16,036 bases of DNA from contig DATCBY010000010.1 in the NCBI GenBank assembly GCA_036511595.1, forward strand, positions 1 to 16,036, given 5' to 3'. The position numbers were made by a program, and so were the translations under genes. Below the pieces are notes generated by a model that was given only the letters and a program-made list of their open reading frames with translations, made no database searches and had not been told where the DNA came from. Positions within the stretch are counted from its first letter, which is position 1, and each line of letters opens with the position of its first letter. This document shows, piece after piece, positions 1 to 6,667 of the stretch. The stretch comes from DASZQY01 sp036511595. GTDB taxonomy: Bacteria > Pseudomonadota > Alphaproteobacteria > Rhizobiales > Kaistiaceae.

Positions 1-38
1 CTGTCGAAAAGGCAGCCGACAAGGCGCTCAGAAAGTAA
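1..38 (+). CDS. Possible C-terminal tail of an upstream gene (partial)
   Basis: In the frame beginning at base 3 the sequence reads VEKAADKALRK and then TAA at 36-38. A lysine/alanine-rich tail of this kind is common at the ends of small helical proteins, and a strong hairpin follows 27 bases later, as expected after a gene end. Only 11 residues are visible, so the protein cannot be identified and the reading could be chance. Confidence 0.3.
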   Translation, partial: VEKAADKALRK

Positions 39-65
39 ATCTGGACGCGTCAATCGAGAGTGTGA

Positions 66-92
66 AGCCCGCGCGGCCCTGCCGTGCGGGCT
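66..92 (+). terminator. Strong GC-rich hairpin, terminator-like
   Basis: AGCCCGCGCGG (66-76) pairs with CCGTGCGGGCT (82-92) over 11 base pairs, one of them G-U, around a CCCTG loop. It lies just after the apparent stop at 36-38. No T-tract follows, so it is not a textbook intrinsic terminator. It could also block transcription or translation into the PAS gene beginning at 159. Confidence 0.4.
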
Positions 93-158
93 GCCGAACC
101 TACAAGGCGTGGATGTCGGCGAGCTGAGCATGCTGAAGATGCAGGGTTGAGCCGCGCA

Positions 159-506
159 ATGCCGAAGATAACGACCAAGTCTGAAGAGCAGAAGACCGCC
201 GAAGCCGAAGTCGAGGGCTTTCGAGAAGACCTTGGCCCGTTCGTCGTCGCCGCTGAAACGACGCGCATGCCGATGATCTTTACCGACGCTCGGGAAGCCG
301 GCAATCCGATCATTTTTGCCAATGACAGCTTTCTCTCTCTGACCGGATACGACCGGAAAGAGGTGCTAGGTCAAAGCTTTAATTTTCTGATGGCGACCGG
401 GGCCGATCCCAATGTTCTGGCGGGAGTTGCTGCCGAATTCGAGAGCGAGTCCGAGAGCGGTCCGCAGCGCGCACGACAACGAGAATATCGCGTGACCCCG
501 GCGTAG
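159..506 (+). pseudogene. Truncated PAS-domain sensor (LOV-like without the photoactive cysteine)
   Basis: This 115-residue product starts MPKITTKSEEQK and contains the front of a PAS domain: PFVVAAETTRMPMIFTDAR, then NPIIFANDSFLSLTGYDRKEVLGQSFNFLM. That spacing matches LOV-type PAS domains, but the G-x-N-C-R-F-L-Q flavin motif reads GQSFNFLM here, so the adduct-forming cysteine is absent and a blue-light role is not supported. Intact relatives that I know continue through the second half of the PAS fold, often into an HWE-type histidine kinase. Here the similarity stops near residue 95, the tail (QRARQREYRVTPA) looks out of frame, and no kinase follows. I chose ATG 159 because conserved sequence follows it; the upstream GTG at 84 lies inside a hairpin. 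The ribosome site is weak. It is probably a decaying gene, though a short free-standing PAS protein cannot be excluded. Confidence 0.6.
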
Positions 507-680
507 GTGCTGGGACATCCAGGGCCGCCGTAATGCTTGAGAACCTATGCGCGCATGAGCCTCTTACTCCGGGTTCGAGAGGCTAACCGCCGTTCCACCC
601 GCTCGCCGGTCAAATGATGTCCCTTAGTCGGCTATTTCAGCCCGAAATATCAAACCAGGGCGGCGCGCTCTCGGTTAGGG

Positions 681-707
681 CCGACTTCTGAAATGGGTCA
701 GAAGCGG
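681..707. repeat. Hairpin of the 'GGGTC..AAGCGGAC' dispersed family
   Basis: CCG-a-CTTCTGA (681-691) pairs with TCAGAAGCGG (698-707) around AATGGG: ten base pairs with one bulged A, followed by ACGTC. The GGGTCnnAAGCGGACGT core resembles the first hairpin of the repeat at 3985-4046, so it is probably a partial or diverged member of that family. I recall similar hairpins between genes in Bradyrhizobium and relatives. Confidence 0.5.
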
Positions 708-728
708 ACGTCGATCAGGGTCGAAGGT

Positions 729-756
729 ACTTCCGCTTTGCGCCACAAACGGAAGT
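729..756. repeat. Second hairpin, 25 nt after the first
   Basis: ACTTCCG-c-TTTG (729-740) pairs with CAAACGGAAGT (746-756) around CGCCA, giving 11 base pairs with one bulged C. With the hairpin at 681-707 it forms a hairpin pair, in the same arrangement as the two-hairpin repeats at about 4.0 and 7.1 kb. Confidence 0.5.
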
Positions 757-1040
757 CTGTCGAGAGGAAAGCCAGCTAGGCGAGATCACCACGCAGCGCA
801 GCGCGCTCGGTGACAGCCAGATGATCCAGCAACGGCCGTACCTGAGGCACCGCATTCGCAGTCGACTGCGCGCGCCTTGTGTGCGTTGGCGGCGCTGCGT
901 CAGCGGGGCTGCCGACGACCGGAATCGTGACGAAGTAAGCCTAACGGGAACTTCGCCGAGCGAGACAAGCGGCGGGGGCCTACAGTGCGCATCTTGCGAA
1001 GCCGGAAACGCGAGGGTCCGGCACGTCGGCGGGAACCAGC

Positions 1041-2315
1041 ATGCACGCAAATCCGAAGGCTGATTGTGAAGTTGCCGTTGTGGGCGCCGGGCCCTACGGG
1101 CTCGCCGTTGCCGCGCATCTCAAGGGCGCAAGAATCGACACGCACGTCTTCGGTGAGGCGATGTCGTTCTGGCGGCGGCACATGCCCAAAGGTATGAGGC
1201 TGCGATCGTCCCTGACGGCGAGCGATGTCGCAGATCCGGGCGGCCTCTTGTCGCTGCAATGCTATGCGAACAGCCGCGGGATGAAGCTGATCTACCCCAT
1301 GCCGTTCGAAGACTTTGTCGCGTATGGCGAATGGTTTCAGTCCCATGCCGTTGCCGATCTCGACAAACGGAAAGTCGATCGCATCGAGCGAGTGGGTGAA
1401 CGGTTCAGTCTGTGGCTCGACGACGGAGACCGGGTAACTGCCGAGCACGTCGTCGTGGCGACCGGCCTCGCAAAACAGGAATTCCGGCCTGCCCAGTTCG
1501 CAGGACTGCCGGTGGATCTTGTCAGTCACACGTGCGATCATGATGATCTCGGCACGTTTCGCGGCAAGCGCGTCGCGGTGATCGGGCGCGGTCAGAGCGC
1601 TTGTGAATCGGCCGCGCTCCTGAACGACGCCGAAGCGGACGTCGAACTGATCACCCGCGGCAATATCCATTGGCTCGGAGCCGGATCCCCCGATACAGAC
1701 CAGCGCAAGGCGTCGATTTGGCGGTCGCGAGAAATCCTGGCGGCGAAATCCGGTGTCGGACCTTTCCCATTGGATTGGGTGGCGGAGTTTCCCGACCTGG
1801 TTTGGCAAATGCCGGCAGGCGTTCGAGCGTGGCTCAACGCACGGTGCCTCAGGGCTGCCGCTACAGGCTGGCTGAAGCCCCGCTTCGGAGGCGTCACGAT
1901 CGGCCCGGCTCGGAACATCGTGGGTGCGCGCGCCGCCGGATCGCACATATCACTGCAGTTCGACGACGGTTTGGACGAATTCGATCACGTCCTGCTCGCG
2001 ACCGGATACCACATTGATATCGCCAAGCTCGGCATATTTCCGCCTGAGCTGCTCCAACAGATTCAACGTGCCAACGGCTCTCCGCTGCTGTCGAACGGAC
2101 TAGAAACGAGCGTTCGCGGGCTGCACTTTGTCGGAGCAAGCGCGGTTGCAAGCTATGGGCCGCTGATGCGTTTTGTCGCGGGATCGGGCTACGCCGCGCG
2201 CCATCTCAGTGGAGCCTTGCGTTCAAGACGCGCCATACAGCCGCCCGCGACCGTCGCCATGCTGCCGCAGAAATTGCTTCCGCAAAGACAAAAAGATGTT
2301 GTCGAATCGCCATAG
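1041..2315 (+). CDS. FAD/NADPH-dependent oxidoreductase (flavin monooxygenase-like)
   Basis: The 424-residue protein has a two-dinucleotide-fold flavoenzyme layout. An FAD site G15-A-G17-P-Y-G20 lies at the N terminus and a first ATG motif at A140-T-G142. A 'H-T-C-D-H-D-D' turn of the kind seen before the NADPH domain of class B monooxygenases comes next, then the NADPH site G182-R-G184-Q-S-A and a second ATG motif A320-T-G322-Y. It probably hydroxylates or oxidises a small substrate using NADPH; the substrate cannot be read from sequence, and the nearest relatives range from N-hydroxylases to Baeyer-Villiger-type enzymes. There is no signal peptide, so it should be cytoplasmic. ATG 1041 is chosen because the FAD motif begins ten residues later; the ribosome site is poor. 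Its end overlaps the ATP-grasp gene by 20 bp, indicating translational coupling and a shared pathway. Confidence 0.8.
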   Translation: MHANPKADCEVAVVGAGPYGLAVAAHLKGARIDTHVFGEAMSFWRRHMPKGMRLRSSLTASDVADPGGLLSLQCYANSRGMKLIYPMPFEDFVAYGEWFQSHAVADLDKRKVDRIERVGERFSLWLDDGDRVTAEHVVVATGLAKQEFRPAQFAGLPVDLVSHTCDHDDLGTFRGKRVAVIGRGQSACESAALLNDAEADVELITRGNIHWLGAGSPDTDQRKASIWRSREILAAKSGVGPFPLDWVAEFPDLVWQMPAGVRAWLNARCLRAAATGWLKPRFGGVTIGPARNIVGARAAGSHISLQFDDGLDEFDHVLLATGYHIDIAKLGIFPPELLQQIQRANGSPLLSNGLETSVRGLHFVGASAVASYGPLMRFVAGSGYAARHLSGALRSRRAIQPPATVAMLPQKLLPQRQKDVVESP

Positions 2316-3552
2316 CGGCGGCGCCACGCCGGGGCCGGGTAATGTGCCCGGGGCTCTCGTATTGGGTGGCGCGCATGGAAGCCTCGCGGTCGCCCGCAGT
2401 CTCGGTCGTCGGCAAATTCCAGTCTGGTTCGTGACCCACGACCACCCGCTTGCCGCCCTATCCCGTTATACCAAGCGCTTTCTGAGGTGGGACGGGCCGG
2501 ACCAGAAAGATGCCATCGCCTATCTTCTCGACCTCGCCCATCTTTATAATCTCGATGGATGGGTTCTCTTCGCTGGCGGCGACGCGGAAGTTCGGCGAGT
2601 GGCCCAACATCACGCCGAGCTTTCCAAGATTTTTCGCGTGACGACTCCACCTTGGTCCATCACGCAATTTGCCTACAACAAAAACCTGACCTACCAGCAC
2701 GCCGGTTCCATCGGAATCGACTATCCGGCAACTTATCACCCGCGGGATCGCGACGCGGTCGCAAAACTCGCTTGTCGCTTTCCCATCGTCCTCAAGCCGG
2801 CGGTTCGCGAGCAGGCTAACGCCTTCACGATTTCCAAGGGCTGGAAAGTTGGGGACGCTGGTGAGCTATTGTCGCGCTACGACGAGGCAGTGGCCCTGGT
2901 TGGTCATGACGCGATTATTCTCCAGGAATTCGTCCCCGGAACGGGCCGCAATCAATTCTCCTACGCGGGGGTTTGGGATCGAGGAGCCCCGATCGCGTCG
3001 CTTGTAGCGCGGCGTGCCCGGCAGTTTCCGATCGAATTTGGTTTCACCAGCACATTCGTCGAGACAGTCGTCAACAGTGCGGTCGAGAATGCCGCCTGCC
3101 GATACCTCGCATCACTCAGCTACAGCGGCATCGCTGAAATCGAATTCAAGTTTGACGAGCGAGACAACTCGTACAAGCTGCTCGACTTTAATGCGCGGCC
3201 ATGGACGTGGATGGCTCTCGGCGAGGTCGCCGGGGTCGATTTTCCATATCTCCTCATGCATGCCGCTGCGGGAAACGGCGCACCCACCATCCGCGGCAGT
3301 GCGGGCGTGACGTGGATGCATCTTGCGCGTGACCTTGTGGCCGCCTTTCAGCACATCGCGGCCGGCAGCCTCGCTCCATCCACCTACGTGCAGTCATTGC
3401 GTCTGCCGATGGTCTTCGCCGCCTTCGCCTGGGACGATCCTCTCCCCGGCATGCTCGAACTGCCGCTGACGCTTTACCGGGTGCTGACCAGACGCGTTGC
3501 GTCTGCGATGCGGACTTCAATGGCCAAATCCACGGCTGAGGTCGCTCGGTGA
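2296..3552 (+). CDS. ATP-grasp domain ligase
   Basis: This 418-residue protein carries ATP-grasp features. An N-terminal Rossmann-like pre-ATP-grasp part (ALVLGGAHGSLAVARSLG) is followed by the ATP-binding lysine in PIVLKP (K167), the hinge strand IILQEFVPG, and the magnesium-binding set E281, E283 and N299 within EIEFKF...LLDFNARPW. Members ligate a carboxylate to an amine or thiol through an acyl-phosphate. The substrate is unknown; this branch resembles carboxylate-amine ligases near surface-polysaccharide or small-molecule clusters rather than biotin carboxylase or D-Ala-D-Ala ligase. I placed the start at ATG 2296, inside the end of the oxidoreductase gene, because the frame upstream is low-complexity Arg/Pro/Cys sequence. 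The C-terminal 70 residues are hydrophobic and arginine-rich and may touch the membrane. A terminator follows at 3648. Confidence 0.8.
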   Translation: MLSNRHSGGATPGPGNVPGALVLGGAHGSLAVARSLGRRQIPVWFVTHDHPLAALSRYTKRFLRWDGPDQKDAIAYLLDLAHLYNLDGWVLFAGGDAEVRRVAQHHAELSKIFRVTTPPWSITQFAYNKNLTYQHAGSIGIDYPATYHPRDRDAVAKLACRFPIVLKPAVREQANAFTISKGWKVGDAGELLSRYDEAVALVGHDAIILQEFVPGTGRNQFSYAGVWDRGAPIASLVARRARQFPIEFGFTSTFVETVVNSAVENAACRYLASLSYSGIAEIEFKFDERDNSYKLLDFNARPWTWMALGEVAGVDFPYLLMHAAAGNGAPTIRGSAGVTWMHLARDLVAAFQHIAAGSLAPSTYVQSLRLPMVFAAFAWDDPLPGMLELPLTLYRVLTRRVASAMRTSMAKSTAEVAR

Positions 3553-3647
3553 TGCTGCGGCGATCTGTCTGAGCGTCTTCCTTGACCAATCCAACGACAC
3601 CGCACTGGTTTGCGAATCCAGCGTAACGGCGCTGTTCCGATCACTGT

Positions 3648-3677
3648 CGAGCGTCGCCCGTCATGACGCTCGCTTTT
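3648..3677 (+). terminator. Intrinsic terminator of the oxidoreductase/ATP-grasp operon
   Basis: CGAGCGTC (3648-3655) pairs perfectly with GACGCTCG (3665-3672) around a nine-base loop, followed by CTTTTAT. It sits 96 bp after the ATP-grasp stop and before the tRNA-Cys gene, so it should separate these two transcripts. Confidence 0.7.
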
Positions 3678-3756
3678 ATCGGTGTGTTCGCGGCGTTAAG
3701 TCTGGTCGCAACAAACCGTTGATTGGCGTCCAGGGTTCAACGACCATCGCGATCAC

Positions 3757-3830
3757 GGCCTCGTGACGGAATGGCTACGTGGCGGATTGCATGTCCGCTT
3801 ATCCTGGTTCGAGTCCAGGCGAGGCCTCCA
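3757..3830 (+). tRNA. tRNA-Cys(GCA) with atypical anticodon loop
   Basis: The gene folds as a full cloverleaf with encoded CCA. The acceptor stem GGCCTCG/CGAGGCC is perfect, the D stem is ACG/CGT with the T21 and 13-22 mismatch typical of tRNA-Cys, the anticodon stem is GCGGA/TCCGC, the variable loop is TTAT, and the T arm is CCTGG-TTCGAGT-CCAGG. The discriminator is T73. Anticodon GCA and U73 are both cysteine identity elements. The anticodon loop reads TTGCATG, whereas the normal bacterial loop is TTGCAAA: positions 37 and 38 are T and G instead of A and A. A37 is almost always a purine and is the MiaA target in tRNAs reading U-initial codons, so this copy should escape that modification. 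Every stem is intact, which argues against simple decay. It could be a secondary or mobile-element tRNA-Cys. Confidence 0.85.
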
Positions 3831-3984
3831 TCGGGCCGCGAGGTGAGCGTGCAAGTCTTTCAAGCCTCACGCAACGAAGGGACTTCGCCCGCACACGCGG
3901 CAACGACCGAGCGGTTCGTGATCTTGGTTTGACATTGCCGTCCCTGACCACGGGACCAGAGGTCAGCATATCCACCGATCGCTG

Positions 3985-4046
3985 GTCCGCTTTGGGTCCA
4001 AAAGCGGACGTAGGTAGCGCAACAGCTTATGCAGCTGATTGCCTAC
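3985..4046. repeat. Two-hairpin dispersed repeat, copy 1
   Basis: Hairpin A is GTCCGCTTT (3985-3993) with AAAGCGGAC (4001-4009), a perfect 9-bp stem on a GGGTCCA loop. Hairpin B follows directly: GTAGG (4010-4014) with CCTAC (4042-4046) outside, and CAACAGCT (4020-4027) with AGCTG-a-TTG (4033-4041) inside, loop TATGC. Bases 3999-4046 match 7101-7148 at 44 of 48 positions in the same orientation. The two copies flank the flippase, glycosyltransferase and tRNA-Asn. Confidence 0.8.
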
Positions 4047-4072
4047 CACGGCTTGTGTTGCTGGGCAGCAGT

Positions 4073-4145
4073 GAAAATTCCCTGCTTCGCGAAACGATCG
4101 CAGTAATTTTCCCTGCTGCGAAGATTATTTTCCCCGCTAGCGGCG
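4073..4145. repeat. Three spaced copies of an AATTTTCCCTGCT-type motif
   Basis: The motif occurs as AAAATTCCCTGCTTCGCGAA (starting 4074), TAATTTTCCCTGCTGCGAAG (starting 4104) and TTATTTTCCCCGCTAGCGGC (starting 4125), at irregular spacing of roughly 20-30 bases. I recall clusters of such 'aattttccctg' units between genes in Bradyrhizobium and Mesorhizobium, where they give spurious 'NREF' open frames on the other strand. No function is known to me. Confidence 0.6.
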
Positions 4146-4190
4146 GGTCTTGCGAACGTTCAGTCGTTGTTTCGCGCCGGTGGTCGGCGA

Positions 4191-4214
4191 GCGGATGTGA
4201 TGCAATCCATCCGC
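4191..4214 (-). terminator. Hairpin just after the flippase gene
   Basis: GCGGATG (4191-4197) pairs perfectly with CATCCGC (4208-4214) around a ten-base loop, starting 17 bp downstream of the minus-strand flippase stop. There is no T-tract, so it may act as a 3'-end stabiliser or a weak terminator of the glycosyltransferase-flippase transcript. Confidence 0.4.
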
Positions 4215-4231
4215 CACCTGGCCGTAGTCGC

Positions 4232-5617
4232 TCAGTGGAAGCCACCGTAGCGATTCCCGCGGCCAATCGGCAGCACGAAGGCGTTTAGGCCGAGTCGTCT
4301 CCGCACAAGGATATAGAGGACGAGATTCGCGCTCAGCATCGCGGTGTAGGTCGAGATGGCCGCGCCCTGTATTCCGAAAATCGGGATGAGTAGGAAATTC
4401 AAGCCGATGTTGGCCATGGCAGCGAACGCATAGACAACCACCGTGTCGCGATGATGACCCGTCATGTTGAGCAGGTACTCGACGGGACCCGTGGCGGAGC
4501 GCAGCACCAGGCCGGTCAGGACCACCAGCATCGTAGGATAGCCCATCTCGAAGTCGGCTCCGAACAGCGACAGCACCCACGGGCCAAAGACCGCGAGGGC
4601 GACGGCTGTCGCCAGCGAAGGCCAGAACATGAACTGGATGACACTTGAGACGAACTTCTGCAGATCCTGCAGCGTACCAGTGACATAAATTTCGGCGGAC
4701 TTGGGTACCGCCATAGCAATTGTCGCGAAGGAAACGAAAGCGACCAGTCCGCCCGTGCGGATCGCAGCGTAATAGAGCGCAATGCTGTGCGGATCGAGCA
4801 ATCTGCCGATCACGAGCACGTCGCTGTTGTCGAGCAGCATGCGGAAGCTGTCGATCATCAGAAAGCTGAGAGACACGCTGCCCCAATGGCTGGCGTGGAA
4901 GGCAGGTCTAACTTTCGGCACCCGCCCGCGAACACCGAAATAGACGATAACACCCTGGGCAAGCGCGGCGACAGCGCAGGCCCCAGTCATGGCCCAAAGG
5001 GCCAAGACCGCGGTGGGCTCGCCGAGCCAGACCAGTCCCGCTACGAAGCCCATCAGCAGAAGCGGTCGCAGGATGTAGCCCGGGATGTACGCCGCATGCA
5101 TCCAGCCGAATGCGCGCGCCGTCGACTCGAATTGCGCCAGCAGCGTCCAGAACGGCACACACGCCAGCCCGACGAGCAACGGCACGGCATAGTCGGGGTC
5201 GATGACGCCGCGAAAGGCAAAAACCAGGGCGCCACCGATCAGCGCACCAAGCGTGCTGAGGCTCAACACGATCAGGTAGCTCTGCGTTAGGAAGCCCCTC
5301 AAGCGGCGGAATTTTCTGCGCGCCAGATAGTCGGGCACGAAGCGGAGGCTCGACGAATTGAACCCGAACGAAAGCGCAAGACCGAGGAGACCCACGATCA
5401 CGAAGACATAGGCGTAGATGCCGAACTCGAACGCGCCCAGCGAGCGCGCCAGAAAGATCATGGAGGCATAGGCGAGCCCGGCGCCGGCGACGCGTATCGC
5501 AAAGACCTGCGCCGCGCCCAGGATGACGCGGCGCAGCGGGCCGTCCGATGTCCGCGCCGGGACGTGATCGTTCGCCACAGCTTGGTCGACGGATGCGTCC
5601 AATGTGCTCACCGTCAA
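4232..5617 (-). CDS. Oligosaccharide flippase, Wzx-like (MOP superfamily)
   Basis: The 461-residue protein is hydrophobic almost throughout, with about 12-14 predicted membrane segments. It has the two-halved pattern of polysaccharide flippases: an N-terminal segment around VILGAAQVFAIRVAGAGLAYASMIFLARSLGAFEFGIYAYV and a matching C-terminal block LNFLLIPIFGIQGAAISTYTAMLSANLVLYILV. These proteins move lipid-linked sugars across the inner membrane. The start appears to be TTG at 5617: GGAG at 5628-5625 lies seven bases before it. GTG 5611 is the alternative. The gene follows the glycosyltransferase with a 44-bp gap on the same strand, so the two are probably one transcript. No polymerase, ligase or chain-length gene lies nearby, so the glycan pathway is incomplete in this window. 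Confidence 0.85.
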   Translation of the reverse strand: MTVSTLDASVDQAVANDHVPARTSDGPLRRVILGAAQVFAIRVAGAGLAYASMIFLARSLGAFEFGIYAYVFVIVGLLGLALSFGFNSSSLRFVPDYLARRKFRRLRGFLTQSYLIVLSLSTLGALIGGALVFAFRGVIDPDYAVPLLVGLACVPFWTLLAQFESTARAFGWMHAAYIPGYILRPLLLMGFVAGLVWLGEPTAVLALWAMTGACAVAALAQGVIVYFGVRGRVPKVRPAFHASHWGSVSLSFLMIDSFRMLLDNSDVLVIGRLLDPHSIALYYAAIRTGGLVAFVSFATIAMAVPKSAEIYVTGTLQDLQKFVSSVIQFMFWPSLATAVALAVFGPWVLSLFGADFEMGYPTMLVVLTGLVLRSATGPVEYLLNMTGHHRDTVVVYAFAAMANIGLNFLLIPIFGIQGAAISTYTAMLSANLVLYILVRRRLGLNAFVLPIGRGNRYGGFH

Positions 5618-5661
5618 ACGACTGCTCCAAACTGCGGCTACGGTAACGATCGGATTTCTGA

Positions 5662-6651
5662 TTACAGGCTCAAGACGCGCTCGGGCGCGATACGTCCGCG
5701 AAGGAAATCGCTGATCGCAATGAGATTTCCGAGCAAACGCCCGCGGCGATCGACGAACTGTTCAGGTCGCAGCGAGCGCACGCTATTGCTGATCAGATTC
5801 TTGGCCGCCAGTTTGGCGAGGTAGCGTCCCGGCACGGTGCCTTTCCGCGTTAGGTACACCGCGTTGGCAATCTGCGAATAGCCGAGCTGCACGCCGCGAC
5901 TGCGTCCCTGTTTGTGTCCGAGGTGAACGCCCCAGAGCGCGTCGGAATGCACCACGCGGCCGTGCCGCTCCACCCGGCCGCGGAAATCCGCGTCCTCGAG
6001 CCAGGCGTACAGCGGCAGGCGTTCGTCGAACGTCTCGTTGCGTATCGCCGAATACCGGAAGGCCATGTTGCAGCCGGCATTTCTGCCATAGTCGCGGCTT
6101 TCCCGGATGATGCCAGCGTACGCCGGACGCGAATCGCGCTCTTCCGTGAGCGCCCGCGCTTCCTCCGGCTGGATTCCGGCAGTGGTCGTCCCATCGGCCA
6201 GCACGGCGCCCGTCAGCCCTGCGATATCGGGCCTCGCCTCGAACAACTCGCTCATGTGCTCAAGCCAGTAGCGAGACGGCACGAAATCGTCGTCGAAGAA
6301 AACGATGTAGGAAAATCCGCCGCCTGCTAGGGTCAGGCCGTCGTTGCGCTGGAGAGCGGACCCAGTGCGGCCGACGACGACGGTTAGATTGTCCGCGGGC
6401 CCGTCGACGTCGACGATGTCGTCGGCCTTCGAGGCGATAACGAAAACATGCTCCGGCGGCTCGCTTTGATACGCCAGCTGTTGCACGAGATTCCTGACGA
6501 TTGCCGGACGCCCGCGTGTCGCGACGATGACCGCCGTGCCCCTGCTCTCGCGCGGTGAAGACCCACGGATCACGCGTTCGCCGGCTCGCGAGCCGGCGGT
6601 GCCCCGGGAGCCATGCGGAGCCGGCTCAATTTCCTGACCGATCTGCTTCAT
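5662..6651 (-). CDS. Family 2 glycosyltransferase (GT-A fold)
   Basis: The 329-residue product has the GT2 order: a first nucleotide-binding strand TAVIVATRGRP (about 39-49), a metal-binding acidic motif IVFFDDDFVPSRYW (D120-D122), NAGCNMAFR (181-189) in the acceptor region, and WLEDADFRGRVERHG (207-221), where the ED pair is the likely catalytic base. It should transfer a sugar from a nucleotide donor in the cytoplasm, probably feeding the flippase downstream. The gene begins only 16 nt after the 3' end of tRNA-Asn on the same strand, with AGGCGG four bases before ATG 6651. The first 38 residues are Gly/Ser/Arg-rich and encode a perfect 20-bp palindrome, so translation may instead start at GTG 6573. 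Family assignment is firm; the sugar is unknown. Confidence 0.8.
   Translation of the reverse strand: MKQIGQEIEPAPHGSRGTAGSRAGERVIRGSSPRESRGTAVIVATRGRPAIVRNLVQQLAYQSEPPEHVFVIASKADDIVDVDGPADNLTVVVGRTGSALQRNDGLTLAGGGFSYIVFFDDDFVPSRYWLEHMSELFEARPDIAGLTGAVLADGTTTAGIQPEEARALTEERDSRPAYAGIIRESRDYGRNAGCNMAFRYSAIRNETFDERLPLYAWLEDADFRGRVERHGRVVHSDALWGVHLGHKQGRSRGVQLGYSQIANAVYLTRKGTVPGRYLAKLAAKNLISNSVRSLRPEQFVDRRGRLLGNLIAISDFLRGRIAPERVLSL
6579..6627 (-). promoter_or_regulatory. Paired GC-rich palindromes at the start of the glycosyltransferase
   Basis: CGCCGGCTCGCGAGCCGGCG (6579-6598) is a perfect 20-bp palindrome, and GAGCCGGCTC (6618-6627) is a second, 10-bp one. They share AGCCGGC, so the arms can also cross-pair. 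Both lie between tRNA-Asn and the recognisable GT2 domain. They could process or stop the tRNA transcript, or hide the internal GTG start at 6573. No T-tract follows. Confidence 0.4.
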
Positions 6652-6667
6652 GTGTCCGCCTACAGAA

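Larger units (their letters stand above)
507..1040. other. Gene-poor stretch with hairpins
   Basis: I see no convincing gene in this 534 bp stretch. The open frames on either strand are Arg/Ser/Cys-rich and show no family motif. It contains a perfect 7-bp inverted repeat, AGCCTCT (558-564) with AGAGGCT (578-584), and the two hairpins listed separately at 681-707 and 729-756. It may hold a decayed remainder of the PAS gene, but I could not recognise PAS or kinase sequence in any frame. Any promoter for the oxidoreductase at 1041 should lie here; I cannot point to clear -35/-10 boxes. Confidence 0.6.

Noticed and set aside
900..1946. A 348-codon minus-strand frame opposite the oxidoreductase
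   Set aside because: Shadow of the plus-strand gene, which carries clear FAD and NADPH motifs.
3663..3722. A 19-residue hydrophobic peptide, MTLAFIGVFAALSLVATNR
   Set aside because: Its start lies inside the intrinsic terminator hairpin and it has no ribosome site.
4191..4214. Resemblance of the minus-strand hairpin (GTGGCGGAT...ATTGCAT...ATCCGC) to the tRNA-Cys anticodon arm
   Set aside because: The similarity covers only short blocks with different spacing and no other tRNA arm; likely coincidence.
3779..4288. A 169-codon plus-strand frame
   Set aside because: It runs through the tRNA-Cys gene, the hairpin repeat and the AATTTTCCC units and shows no protein-like pattern.
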